DNA from: Ceratobasidium sp. AG-K
Taxonomy: Eukaryota; Basidiomycota; Agaricomycetes; Cantharellales; Ceratobasidiaceae
NCBI GenBank assembly: GCA_037039685.1
Contig: JAWNGF010000014.1
Coordinates: forward strand, 1 to 64,000
Reading direction: 5' to 3'
DNA: 64,000 nucleotides
Positions 1 to 8,918 of the stretch are shown in pieces. Numbering within the stretch: position 1 is the stretch's first letter; the number at the start of each line of letters is the position of its first letter. The notes under the pieces are model-generated. The model was given only the letters and a program-made list of their open reading frames with translations. It did not search any database and was not told the DNA's origin. A program made the position numbers and the translations under genes.

Positions 1-261
1 ATGAGACATCGCACTAAAATATCGCCAGGTAGGGTCCATCCATTTGACATCGTTGTGGGCAACAATTGGCCTAAGACGATTTCGAGTGGGTGGGATTGGG
101 CCTCGTTCATTGTGGCACTCATCGAATCGGACCCTGCTACGTACGCTGCCGTCGCCTTCGACGTCGTATCCTTTCCTTGGCTGGCCAACATCGACATGAT
201 TCGACCCACAACCGATCTCATTGTTATACATCAAGCCGCCGGGACCACCAATTATGCTTAA
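1..261 (+). CDS. Unrecognised exon or gene fragment at the window edge
   Basis: An 86-codon open frame runs from the first base of the window to a TAA at 259-261. The ATG at base 1 need not be the real start because the frame is open to the edge. The peptide is hydrophobic and Trp-containing (WDWASFIVAL, VVSFPWLANI), which looks more like real protein than random frame, but I recognise no domain. It may be the last exon of a gene that begins outside the window. I cannot assign a function. Confidence 0.25.
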   Translation: MRHRTKISPGRVHPFDIVVGNNWPKTISSGWDWASFIVALIESDPATYAAVAFDVVSFPWLANIDMIRPTTDLIVIHQAAGTTNYA

Positions 262-1134
262 ATAACCTCCCCATACGACGAACTGGCCCCGCTGGTGAAA
301 GCACTACAAGTCAAACACACTAGACTGTAGTTGCAGCTCCCCCCCAAAATACAGCTATCAAGTAAGGTAGCGGAAGCGGGATTCAGCGTCTGCAGCGCGT
401 TAACAAGCAAGGCACAGATCACAAAGAGGTTGGGTGGTGCAGCACGACGCTGCGGATGGAAGGACTGTGGCTGAATTGAGTTGTGAGGTGTCGCTTGCTC
501 ATCCTGTGGGCGTACATGGCCCCTTACTTGCAAGTGACGATGCTGTGGAACGATTCCCTCCACCATGAGTAGTGATATAGTGTTCAAGTTGCCATTTAAG
601 TCTGTCACTATTTCATGTATATGGTGTCAAATATTCTAATTGATGGATTGACCCGCCGATGGTTTCACAAACAATTAGACGCCTGGTGTGTGAGATATAA
701 ATTGTAAACCAGTAACCAATGGCTCACAGTTGTAGGTTTGCGCTCCTAAGACATTTGTACGTACATGCCACAAAAGATGACGCGGTTCCTTGGTCAAACG
801 ACTCGTGCGGTTGACATGAAAGCAATAAGATTAAGCGCCAGCGCTTCGCAACCAAATGGCGGAATCTGATCATTGTGACAGGTCACATGAGATATAAACA
901 CCACGTGACTGACCTGTTGTTGTTCATCCTTTCTACCGCCGCCACCACCGTCCGGGTAGCTCACTACTACGCTGCTCGTGTTTGTCCTCTGCGACCCGTG
1001 CCTCCGTGCCGGCGTCGACGGACGGCGGATATGGTACGCCATGAGGCGCGGTGAGGTAATCGAACGCGTTTTATGCCTAATTTCGGACAACTCTTGCTGC
1101 GATGGAGGTGTGGTGATCGTTCGACGTGATCTTG
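262..1134. other. No convincing gene
   Basis: Short overlapping frames occur on both strands, but none shows a recognisable domain or a consistent splice pattern. A CACGTGA box lies at about 902. I see no RNA gene or transposon end here. Confidence 0.4.
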
Positions 1135-1500
1135 TCTCACGGCCCGGCGCTGCGGCGTATGTCATTCGTTCATGTGATATCATGCTCGATAACTCTCTGG
1201 CCCGTGATATATGGCATCGACCTCAAAGAGGGACTGCTTTCTCATCGAACGAGATCGAACGGAAGACGGCGCACAACATGGCGTGACCACTCCCTGGCCG
1301 GCGCTGCGGCGTATGTCATCGTCATGTGGCATCATGCGATACAACTCTCTGGCCCGTGGGTATAGCATCGACGTCAAAGATGGTCAACTTATCATCGAAC
1401 GAGATTGACCCAAAGATGGCGCGCAACGTGGCGCGCGAACTCCCCTAGCCTGGCGCTGCGGCGTACGTCTTCGTCATGTGTTATCATGCGACATTTACTA
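1135..1500. repeat. Diverged tandem repeat, period about 154 bases
   Basis: The core GGCGCTGCGGCGTAYGTC recurs near 1145, 1299 and 1451, each time followed by TCATGTGNNATCATGCGA and, in the first two copies, by AACTCTCTGGCCCGTG and ATCGAACGAGAT blocks. This gives about 2.4 copies with 10-20 percent divergence. The short frames running through it change from copy to copy, so coding is unlikely. Confidence 0.75.
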
Positions 1501-2522
1501 CCTGGCTGGGGGACACAACACTGCAAACTACGACTGGTCGCGATAAGACTCGTGTATAAGAAACATGGCACCCGATTGCCCGCAACGATATGCCCTCGCT
1601 TACAGCGTGTGGCAGCTGTTCAAGTTTTCGTGTGTTCGCTGTCGTGGGCGAGCAACTTGGCCTGTTTTTTTTGAACACCGAGCGTGCACACGCGAAGCGC
1701 CAAAAGATAGGCCATCACGACAGTGTCCTCTCTCATGGGTAGATGATGGGGAAGCATCAAAACCTTATTACATCGCCTCGCTGCTCCCCACAGCCTTCGC
1801 CTTCCACACCGGATCCAGTGACTTGCCGATGCGGATGGTCTGCAATCGAATTCGCCCCTGCGCTGGACTGTCATGCCCATATTCATTGATTAGCTTTCTA
1901 CTCAAAGTTCGTTGCAGGGAGCTTCGCTGCCGGTCAACAATAAGATTTCGCACAGTCAGAAGGTACATGCCCTGTCGCAAAAAAATCGAACAATACGTCG
2001 CTGGCAAATGAAGACATTGCTGACATGGGCACCGCCAGGGAGGGCCGCATGGCAGAGATCCGGTACATCATGTGTCCTCACAGGCGCTGGACACCGTACC
2101 GCCCGCCATCGGCGTATCAAGGGGTTATGGACAACACTCTGCAGCAACAATGATGAGAAATGCATCACATCTCACGCCCGAGCACATCCTCCCGGTGGCG
2201 CACTCGGTTACACGTCAGTGTAGGCAAATATCATAACACGTATTAGTGGTAAGGCATTGTGTGACGGCTTCGATACATCAGTGTTTCGACCGCATGACCC
2301 CATCAATCTGTGTTGCACGAGCTAGTGCTGGCTCATTCGTCTTATTGTTTCTCACATCGCGAAGCGATTGAGGGCATGAACGTACCGCAAATATTATGCC
2401 GCACTAGCGTTATTGTCCCCACACTATAAGTCACGCACGAATAACGGTCTAATTGCGAGCAGCGGTGCGTCGCAATTACGCCCTTCCTCCCCACTCGCTG
2501 ACAATGTTTACGCCATACCAAG
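1501..2522. other. No convincing gene
   Basis: Only short overlapping frames with no recognisable domain. The frame at 1565-2011 is the longest (148 codons) but has unremarkable composition and no splice-linked neighbours that I could find. Confidence 0.35.
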
Positions 2523-4503
2523 ATGCCGGCCGACGGGCCAGGCCGCAGCGCGTCCCTGTCTATTCTCATTAACAGGCTGGATGTGCTACGCACGACATCT
2601 TCTTTCCTGCAAGACATCGACCTCGTGCCCGATGCGGTTGAGCATGTTACACGAGTTCTGCGGCCTGAGAGCCGTCCGGGGCCACCATCAGCGGAGCTGC
2701 TCGAGGCGGTCCGCCTGTATAAGCAGCGAGTTGATGCGGCGATTGACATGTACGGGACAGGGAAAGACTACGCCCATTATTATGACTATATACTGTATGT
2801 CGCGATTCGTTCACGCACATCACTATCGTAGTGCTGACAGCGTTCTTCCAGCGATATTGCTTACGATCTAAAACACAATGACAGCAACGAGATAATGACT
2901 GCTGTTCTCAATAAGCATCACTTAACGCTAGTGGTGCGACACTCTCCCCGCCGCCAATGACACATATACGCTTACATGTATTTGCATCCAGAAGCAACAG
3001 TCGGCGCGCCGGCACGCCAAAAGGAAGCGGTCTCTTGTTGAATGGAACAGTAGGTGGTGTTGGATACTTTCGCATTGATGTCTGCTTACGGGTTGTTTCA
3101 TCAGAACGCGTGCGTGAGCTCGCGCGACAGAACGCGCTAAGTGCCGTCGGTCATACCGACCACCTTCCCACCGATGTCTACTGTTTCGATGCCGTGACAC
3201 ACGTGAAACTCGACCCAAGAAAGGTACTTTTTAATGGCGCGGACGACACCAACGGTGCTGCCCCGCTTGTTGCCGACGCAACTAACGCGATGCACGACGA
3301 TACCAGTGTCCAAGGACACGTCAATATGGATTCATCCGTACCACTTCCCGCGACGGATAATCCTTTCGGTACTGGCTTCGTTGATCCTGATACTGTCCGG
3401 CGAACACAGGGCATCAAGATATTTAACAAGGGTAGCGTTATATGGGTTTGCCCGTGCACCCAATGGCACATATTCCATGGTATTTGCGGCGCAATTCTCC
3501 GCGTTAGATACCTTCGAAGGCGCAACTAGACAAGCCGTCGATACCTTTGCTGATTTTGTACCAAAAGCGGCGAAACATGCCTTTGAAGTAAAAGGAAATA
3601 AAGCACAGAACGCTGAGGCAATACGTCGTATGTCTCTATATAGTTCTATTGTTCCATTACTGATCGTGATCACAGAGGGGCGCCTCTACAGTGCGGGTTG
3701 GCGGCCCGGCAGGACACCGGGCGAGCGTATGGGCGAATACACCGCGCAGTCAGAGCGTGACAAACACGATCCGGACGGATACATTGACCTGTATGAACGT
3801 CAAGAGGCCGTTAACGTGAGTCTTCTGTCGCGCACGATGATGCTGTAGTAAATCTGGGAACACAGGTTGCGTGGATGATATTACAGGAAAAATTGTCACC
3901 TCGTGCGGTTATGAGAACGGTCGAGACGCTCGCCGACACCGCCGTCCCACTCTTTGGGTCGCATGACAGCGATATTCGTGTATGTAATTCAACCATTTGG
4001 TGAATAAGACCTGCTCACAGCGGCCACAGACGCATGGTCCAGGCCTTGGCTCAAACATGGCGGTCTCGTGTCATGGGAAAGATGGCAGCGGTTTTGCCAA
4101 CGGTATGCATGTCGACCGTGATATGGACTCACTGCCCGAGTACTACGGCAAGCTATTCACCTTCGGGCAATGGCTTCATACCAACCGTGAGGGCGGTATT
4201 GCCGCTGACGAATGCATAAAGCGAGCTATACCCGACGGACTATTCGTTTTGCCGGGGTATAAGGTCGCATTTGATATTGGTGCAGCGAGTGTCGTAACTG
4301 CAATCTGGCGTGGCGGGATGGATGTGCATGGCACCACGACATCCAGAGTGAGCCTTGATGAGGGTATAACTCGATGGGGGATGTCGATACAGACCAACCG
4401 AAACCTGCCAAGTCGAATGCGCAGCAACAAGGGAGAGATTTTTGGTGTTTACGACCGCCTGCGCGCATATTATGACTTCTTTACTGCCGATGGATGCTCT
4501 TGA
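2523..4503 (+). pseudogene. TET/JBP-like 2-oxoglutarate/Fe(II) dioxygenase, probably frameshifted
   Basis: Seen: coding segments at about 2523-2795, 2957-3430, 3430-3800, 3845-3978 and 4050-4503. The last carries MHVDRDMDSLP, an HxD motif, followed about 55 residues on by LPGYKVAFDIGA, TAIWRGGMDVHGTT and ITRWGMSIQTNR. This order (HxD, PGxxxxF, distal H, then R) is that of the double-stranded beta-helix of 2-oxoglutarate/Fe(II) dioxygenases. Family knowledge: agaricomycetes have large expansions of TET/JBP dioxygenases that oxidise 5-methylcytosine, many linked to transposons. Inference: this is a relative. Near 3436 the upstream frame joins the GFARAPNGTYSMVF frame only if one G of an AAGGGT run is removed. 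The exon near 3845 also lacks a clean in-frame junction. The gene is therefore probably broken, or the assembly has an error. Another member of the dioxygenase superfamily remains possible. Confidence 0.5.
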
Positions 4504-5340
4504 TTATTTTCGGTTAGGTGGGAGTGATATTGTATCGTAAAATAGTATATGTTAACAAATCGACGTCGAGCAGGAGCAACGATAAGCGGATAAATTGCAT
4601 ACTGAACAGCAGCATCACAACATATGTTGGTACTTGAAAGAGATATGTATGAGCTTGTCTAGGATGTAGAAGAGCTTTAGATAAAGACCATTCTTCGTCA
4701 CCGGACTTACGCAACAAGTTATGCTATCTGCGATAATTTGCGTTCGGTTTTGTCGTGAGATAGCGATTACACCCTTACAGATTTCTTACGTTGTAGGCTT
4801 CAGCGCCTCGGTCGATAACCGGTAAAATAGCGCGATACTGCCACATACAGGCGTGTTGTGCAAAAGTAGGGGCGCAAGGTTTTGTCGACACTCGATTCGT
4901 GTTTACTACTATTGCGTTACTATATGCCAGTGCACGCCGCAAAAAAGTAATATTGTCTATTCGCGTGTCGGTGGCGGCATTGTTTTCCCATAACACAGCA
5001 CTGAGGTTTGTAACGCGGATCGCTGTTACTATTTATCATGAAATCGACACCCACGACGCAACATCAACTCACACAAGCTATGCAAAGTGAGAAATGTATG
5101 AAGCAAAAACATTGTCATATATTCAATCACGTACGGCTTAATATACAGTAGGATATACAGTGAACCACGAAACAAAAAGTAAAACAAAAATGTACAATAA
5201 AACGTCGAATAATAATATGTACACGGTACGCCAACGGTGGTTGCTACAAGTTATAGAAAGGCAGTAACACGGATAAAACAAGTCATAACCGGTACGGACA
5301 CACAAAAGTTATTCAAAACGGGGCCACAATGTATCATACG
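4504..5340. other. AT-rich intergenic stretch, no gene seen
   Basis: Only short frames without domain signal. Composition is noticeably A-rich between 5090 and 5330, consistent with 3' flanking DNA of the converging genes on either side. Confidence 0.4.
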
Positions 5341-5949
5341 CTAACCGTCCACCTCCATATCGTCTTCGAGCCCATCAATACTCTTCAAACTGCGCTCCAC
5401 TTCGTCCAGCGTACTTTCCAACTTCGCGCGCTGCACACCATAGATTTCAATGGTCCGCTCGAGCTGCTTGATTTCTGTGTTGAGCGCCGCGTTCTTACGC
5501 CTGTCGGAAAGATAAGTTGCTTGACTGAAGAGGCGCACAAGTTGCTCGATGCATCACACACCTCATGTCGGCGGCATCCCCTCGCCAGGCGTTGAAGGGC
5601 AGCGGTCTCGTCGAGTGGCGCGGCGTGGAAGAGAACGTCGCGGAGCCTGTGCGGGCGGACCTTTGCCCTGCACGCTGGGCACGGCGCGGTCACGCGGTCG
5701 CCGACATACTCGCGCCTCGTCTTCATGGCCCAGTCGTCCGTACACTTCACGCAAAAAACGTGGCCTTTTTACGGACATAGATATCAATGGAAACTGACGC
5801 GGCGAAGGGCATGGGGGCTTACCACACTGGAGGGCGCGTGCATGGTCGTTCGGCTCGCGGTCAAGGCATATGACGCAGTCAAAATAGTGGTCGAGGTCCT
5901 CGACAGATTCGATAGGCATACCGTTGGGATCCATAGCGATGGAGGCCAT
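5341..5949 (-). CDS. Small C3HC4 RING-finger protein with C-terminal coiled coil (pair a, minus partner)
   Basis: Probable E3 ubiquitin ligase of about 170 residues. Reading on the minus strand from the ATG at 5949, exon 1 ends in LQCG. An intron with GTAAGC...AAAAAG ends follows, then exon 2 opens with GHVFCVKCTDDW. Joined, the RING cysteines and histidine are CVIC...C-GHVFC-VKC...CPAC, the usual C3HC4 spacing. A second short intron near 5540-5580 leads to a Leu/Glu/Lys-rich coiled coil (LNTEIKQLERTIEIYG, LESTLDEVE) and an acidic tail ending at the TAG at 5341. No stop or frameshift is visible. It is divergent from another RING gene starting at 6133. A decayed copy of the coiled-coil part lies at 7.5-7.85 kb. 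Substrate unknown. Confidence 0.8.
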
Positions 5950-6132
5950 CGTCGTTGGTGTCAACGTGAAGGTGGCCTCGTGACGGACGATAGGGATCGG
6001 TTGATCACGTGATTGACAGGGACGTCGTGTGGGCAACCTGGCCATATCGCTGCGACCACAACTCACGATCGAGACCTACAGCTTGCGAGCTAAACCACAC
6101 AAAATATCTCGCCCCACGTCGTGTCACGCAAT
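5950..6132. promoter_or_regulatory. Divergent promoter between two RING genes
   Basis: These 183 bases separate the start codons of two head-to-head RING genes. A perfect palindromic E-box, TCACGTGA, lies at 6005-6012 close to the centre and is the most obvious candidate shared site. Basic helix-loop-helix factors of the Cbf1/Pho4 type bind this core in fungi; their role here is inferred. Confidence 0.45.
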
Positions 6133-6690
6133 GCCAGAGAGCTACATGGTACTCTGCAGCTTGTGCGACAGGAAGGCACCAACGGATGGAAGTAACATAC
6201 CTGACAACACGCAAGGCGCCTACGCCACGGAGACGTGGTTGCTACCATGCGGTACGTTCCTCAGTGCCATGCCTTTCATGATCGCTGAAAAAAATATCTG
6301 TAGCTCATACGATATGCGAGTACTGTTTGCGCGGATTCGGGGACGAAACAATCATCACGTGCCACCGCTGTAGCGCGGGCACCGCCGCTCGCATTGTGCG
6401 TAAGCGTGAGGTTCGCCGTGTTTTCTTAAACAGGGTAGTGCCGCCAGCGACATCCCCGGAATATCGCACGGCACAATACGAGTTGGCAGTGCTACGGTAC
6501 GTCATCTCGCGGTCAGCAGGCTGATTGGCACTAATATTGATATAGACGTGACAATCGCAAGCTGCAGGCGTGACTGGACGCGTTACAGCAAACGCGCGAT
6601 GGCGAAAAGCGTTGCCTCGCGGAGAAGATGGCGGAAACCGCAGGACGGCTTAGTGATCTCGAGAACGCCGTACGCGCGCGGGACTGCTAG
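6133..6690 (+). pseudogene. C3HC4 RING protein with coiled coil (pair a, plus partner), one in-frame stop
   Basis: Exon 1 from the ATG at 6133 gives MVLCSLCDRKAPTDG and ends in LLPCG. After an intron ending in TGTAG near 6302, exon 2 gives AHTICEYCLRGFGDE then ITCHRCSAG. Together these form a RING of the pattern CxxC...CxAHxxCxxC...CxxC. A third segment after an intron near 6505-6545 encodes a coiled coil ending at the TAG at 6688-6690. In that segment RDNRKLQA is followed by an in-frame TGA and then LDALQQTRDGEKRCL. The second copy near 8.45 kb reads through the matching segment, so the stop looks like a mutation, possibly CGA to TGA. The protein would still hold an intact RING if truncated here. 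It faces the RING gene at 5341-5949. Confidence 0.65.
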
Positions 6691-7524
6691 TTGGCGTGGC
6701 ATCATTGGGCGTGCGAGGGGTAGCGTTCTGGCACATGTATAGTTTAAATCTGGCTTCTCAATGCTTTTGTTTTTTTTTTTTGTTTCTTTTTTGTTTCTTT
6801 TCACCGTACAACTTCAGTTTGCGGACGCGCCTCGGCACAGTGATCACGTTAATTTTTGAAGATAAGTGGCATGCTAACGTGGTATACATTAAGATATTGT
6901 CGAATTTTATACGACGCGAAGCACAAGTAAATGAAGGCTACAACATTGGTAACGCCATTAAACCTGGGCGCAAGATTATGTGCACACACAACCGATGATG
7001 TCGTTAATTCCAGTCAATCACGCCCAAGGATTTGCAGTGCGTTACGCGTGGGGTTACATCTGCGCGCTGTGCAAAGCTTCCGACTTCCGAAAGCACAACA
7101 TAGGTAGAATGATGATATCACGTCGTTTCAAGACTTTGCGGCGCCCGTGCAAGACCTTGTGGATTCGTCAAGTGAAATATGATAACGATTCGAATGTGAG
7201 ACCAACACCCAAGGGACGGCACTGAATCGCACGAATCATATCAAGTCAGATAGTACGTCTGATACAAAAAACTCTCAAACAGCGAAATATTGTCGTAACA
7301 GACGGTTGCAACAGATTAATGTATGTACATGTATCAGAGAAGGTATTGAAACATACGATATACGAACTATATATATACAATCTAATGCACACCATGTAAT
7401 ATACACTATATGTACCGTCTAATTGATGTAACGTCATTGAAAAAAGTCCCGGCGAAGTATACAAGGTGGGGCAAGGCGAGTATACAAGGATAAATCGGTA
7501 CGGTCACTCAACAGCTATTCAAAT
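6691..7524. other. No convincing gene between the RING pairs
   Basis: A T-rich tract lies at about 6768-6800. A frame of 81 codons (6980-7225) contains a Cys pair (ICALCKASD), but nothing around it completes a zinc finger. The rest is AT-rich with no domain signal. Confidence 0.35.
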
Positions 7525-7850
7525 CGTCCGACATAGGACCTTCTGGCCGTCCAAATCCATCTCCTCATCAAGGCGACGAAGATCCTTGATACTTCATTCC
7601 ACCTTATCCAACGTGCTCTCTAACGTTGCCCGTTGCAGCTCAAATAGCTCGATCCTCCGCTTGAGGTAGTTGAGCTCCTTCCGCAGCTGCGAATTGTTAC
7701 GTCTGTGAGGAAGGAATGTCGGTTGACCGACCATTTCCACGTGTGACCGCATGCATGACACACCTAGCTGCGGTTTCATCTCCAGCCACGGGCTGAAGAG
7801 CAATAGTCTCGCCGAGTGGCGGGGAACCCTGGCGCTAGCTATCCGTGTTA
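7525..7850 (-). pseudogene. Remnant of the minus-strand RING/coiled-coil gene (pair b)
   Basis: The coiled coil LRKELNYLKRRIELFELQ then TLDKVE matches the same region of the gene at 5341-5949 (TEIKQLERTIEIYG..., TLDEVE), and PLGETIALQ matches PLDETAALQ upstream of it. An in-frame TGA follows TLDKVE where the intact copy has Arg (VERSLK), so CGA to TGA is the simplest explanation. Downstream of it SIKDLRRLDEEMDLDG still matches the acidic tail. The RING half and start are missing: the plus-strand partner of this pair begins at 7973, leaving too little room for them. Confidence 0.65.
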
Positions 7851-7972
7851 GTGCCTGGGCGCGTTGCGTTATTGCAATCATATCCTCGCCACCATCACTC
7901 ACGATTGCCTCACGCGACCTACGGGCCGCGATCGATTCTACTATGCTTTCTTCTTTTCTTACCTCGTGCAAG

Positions 7973-8538
7973 ATGTCGGGCAATCATATGGTGTTCTGCT
8001 GTTTCTGAGGCAAAAGGACGCCGACGGATTGAAGCGACATCCCGGCTGACGGTCAGCACCGTTACGCGAAGGAGATGTGATTTTTTTCCCCCCCCCCCCC
8101 CCCCCCCCCCCCCTTTTCTATTACCATGCCATAAGCTCATGAAATTATGTGCCGCGATGCCAATGACGATTTGTGCAGCTCATACGATGTGCGAGCACTG
8201 CTGGGTTGGATAGAAGCGGGATTGGCGGGTTACCTGTCGTCACTGCCCGACAAACAGGGGCACACAAGTTGTGCGTGCGAACGATGTTCGGCGCGTTTTT
8301 GTCAACAACGTCGTACCGCCAGCGACATCCGCACAATATCGGAGGATGAACGAGACGCTTGCTCTGCTTGGGTGCATAATATCATCGCTGATACGCTGTC
8401 GAGAATTAACATCCATACAGACGTCATCATCGAAAGCTGCGTGATAAACTGGCAGAGTTACAGAAGTTGCACGACGACGAAAAGCGTTGCCTAGTGGAGA
8501 AGATAGGCGAAACCGTGGATAGACTTCATGAGCTTTAG
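7973..8538 (+). pseudogene. Second copy of the plus-strand RING gene (pair b), inactivated
   Basis: From the ATG at 7973 the frame reads MSGNHMVFCCF, then TGA, GKRTPTD, then TGA, matching MPESYMVLCSLCDRKAPTDG of the copy at 6133. The segment encoding the expected LLPCG is replaced by a run of 26 C at 8088-8113. Further on AHTMCEHCWVG is followed by TAG and then KRDWRVTCRHC, DVRRVFVNNVVPPATS and the coiled coil RDKLAELQKLHDDEKRCL, ending at the TAG at 8536-8538. The downstream parts align well with the 6133 copy (REVRRVFLNRVVPPATS). At least three stops plus the C tract make this a pseudogene. Confidence 0.7.
8088..8113. repeat. Run of 26 C inside the RING pseudogene
   Basis: Directly visible mononucleotide tract, preceded by seven T. 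Its length is likely to vary and may be imprecise in the assembly. It sits where the sister copy encodes the LLPCG segment of the RING. Confidence 0.9.
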
Positions 8539-8918
8539 GGTGCTGTATGCGCGAGGGGCGGCAAGGTTTAGGGTTTCGATGAAATCGTTTGGCGGGGCGT
8601 CCTCAGCAAATATTGAAAATGCTCCGCTGCGCTCCAGAGCCGGGGTTTTGCTTGGGGAGCGCTCCGTAGGCTCCGGAGCATTTTCACTTTTTGCTGAGTC
8701 GTTGGGTGAGTAACCGATAACGCTTTGTGCCATCTTTCATTCTATACGCTCAATCTTTGTTTGATCGACAATACCTGTTTACCAGCGTGTTTCGGCACGA
8801 TGGCCGTGCTCGTTCTCGAGGGTATGTAGAGTACAAGCGTGGTATATATTAAAGATATCTTATGAGAGTCAGAACCACGGGCCCAGGAATAACATCAATG
8901 TAAGAGTGTAAGAATAAA
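8539..8918. other. No gene seen
   Basis: Contains a partial inverted repeat around 8615-8690 (GCAAATATTGAAAATGCTCC against GGAGCATTTTCACTTTTTGC) that could form a hairpin. No domain-bearing frame. Confidence 0.35.
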
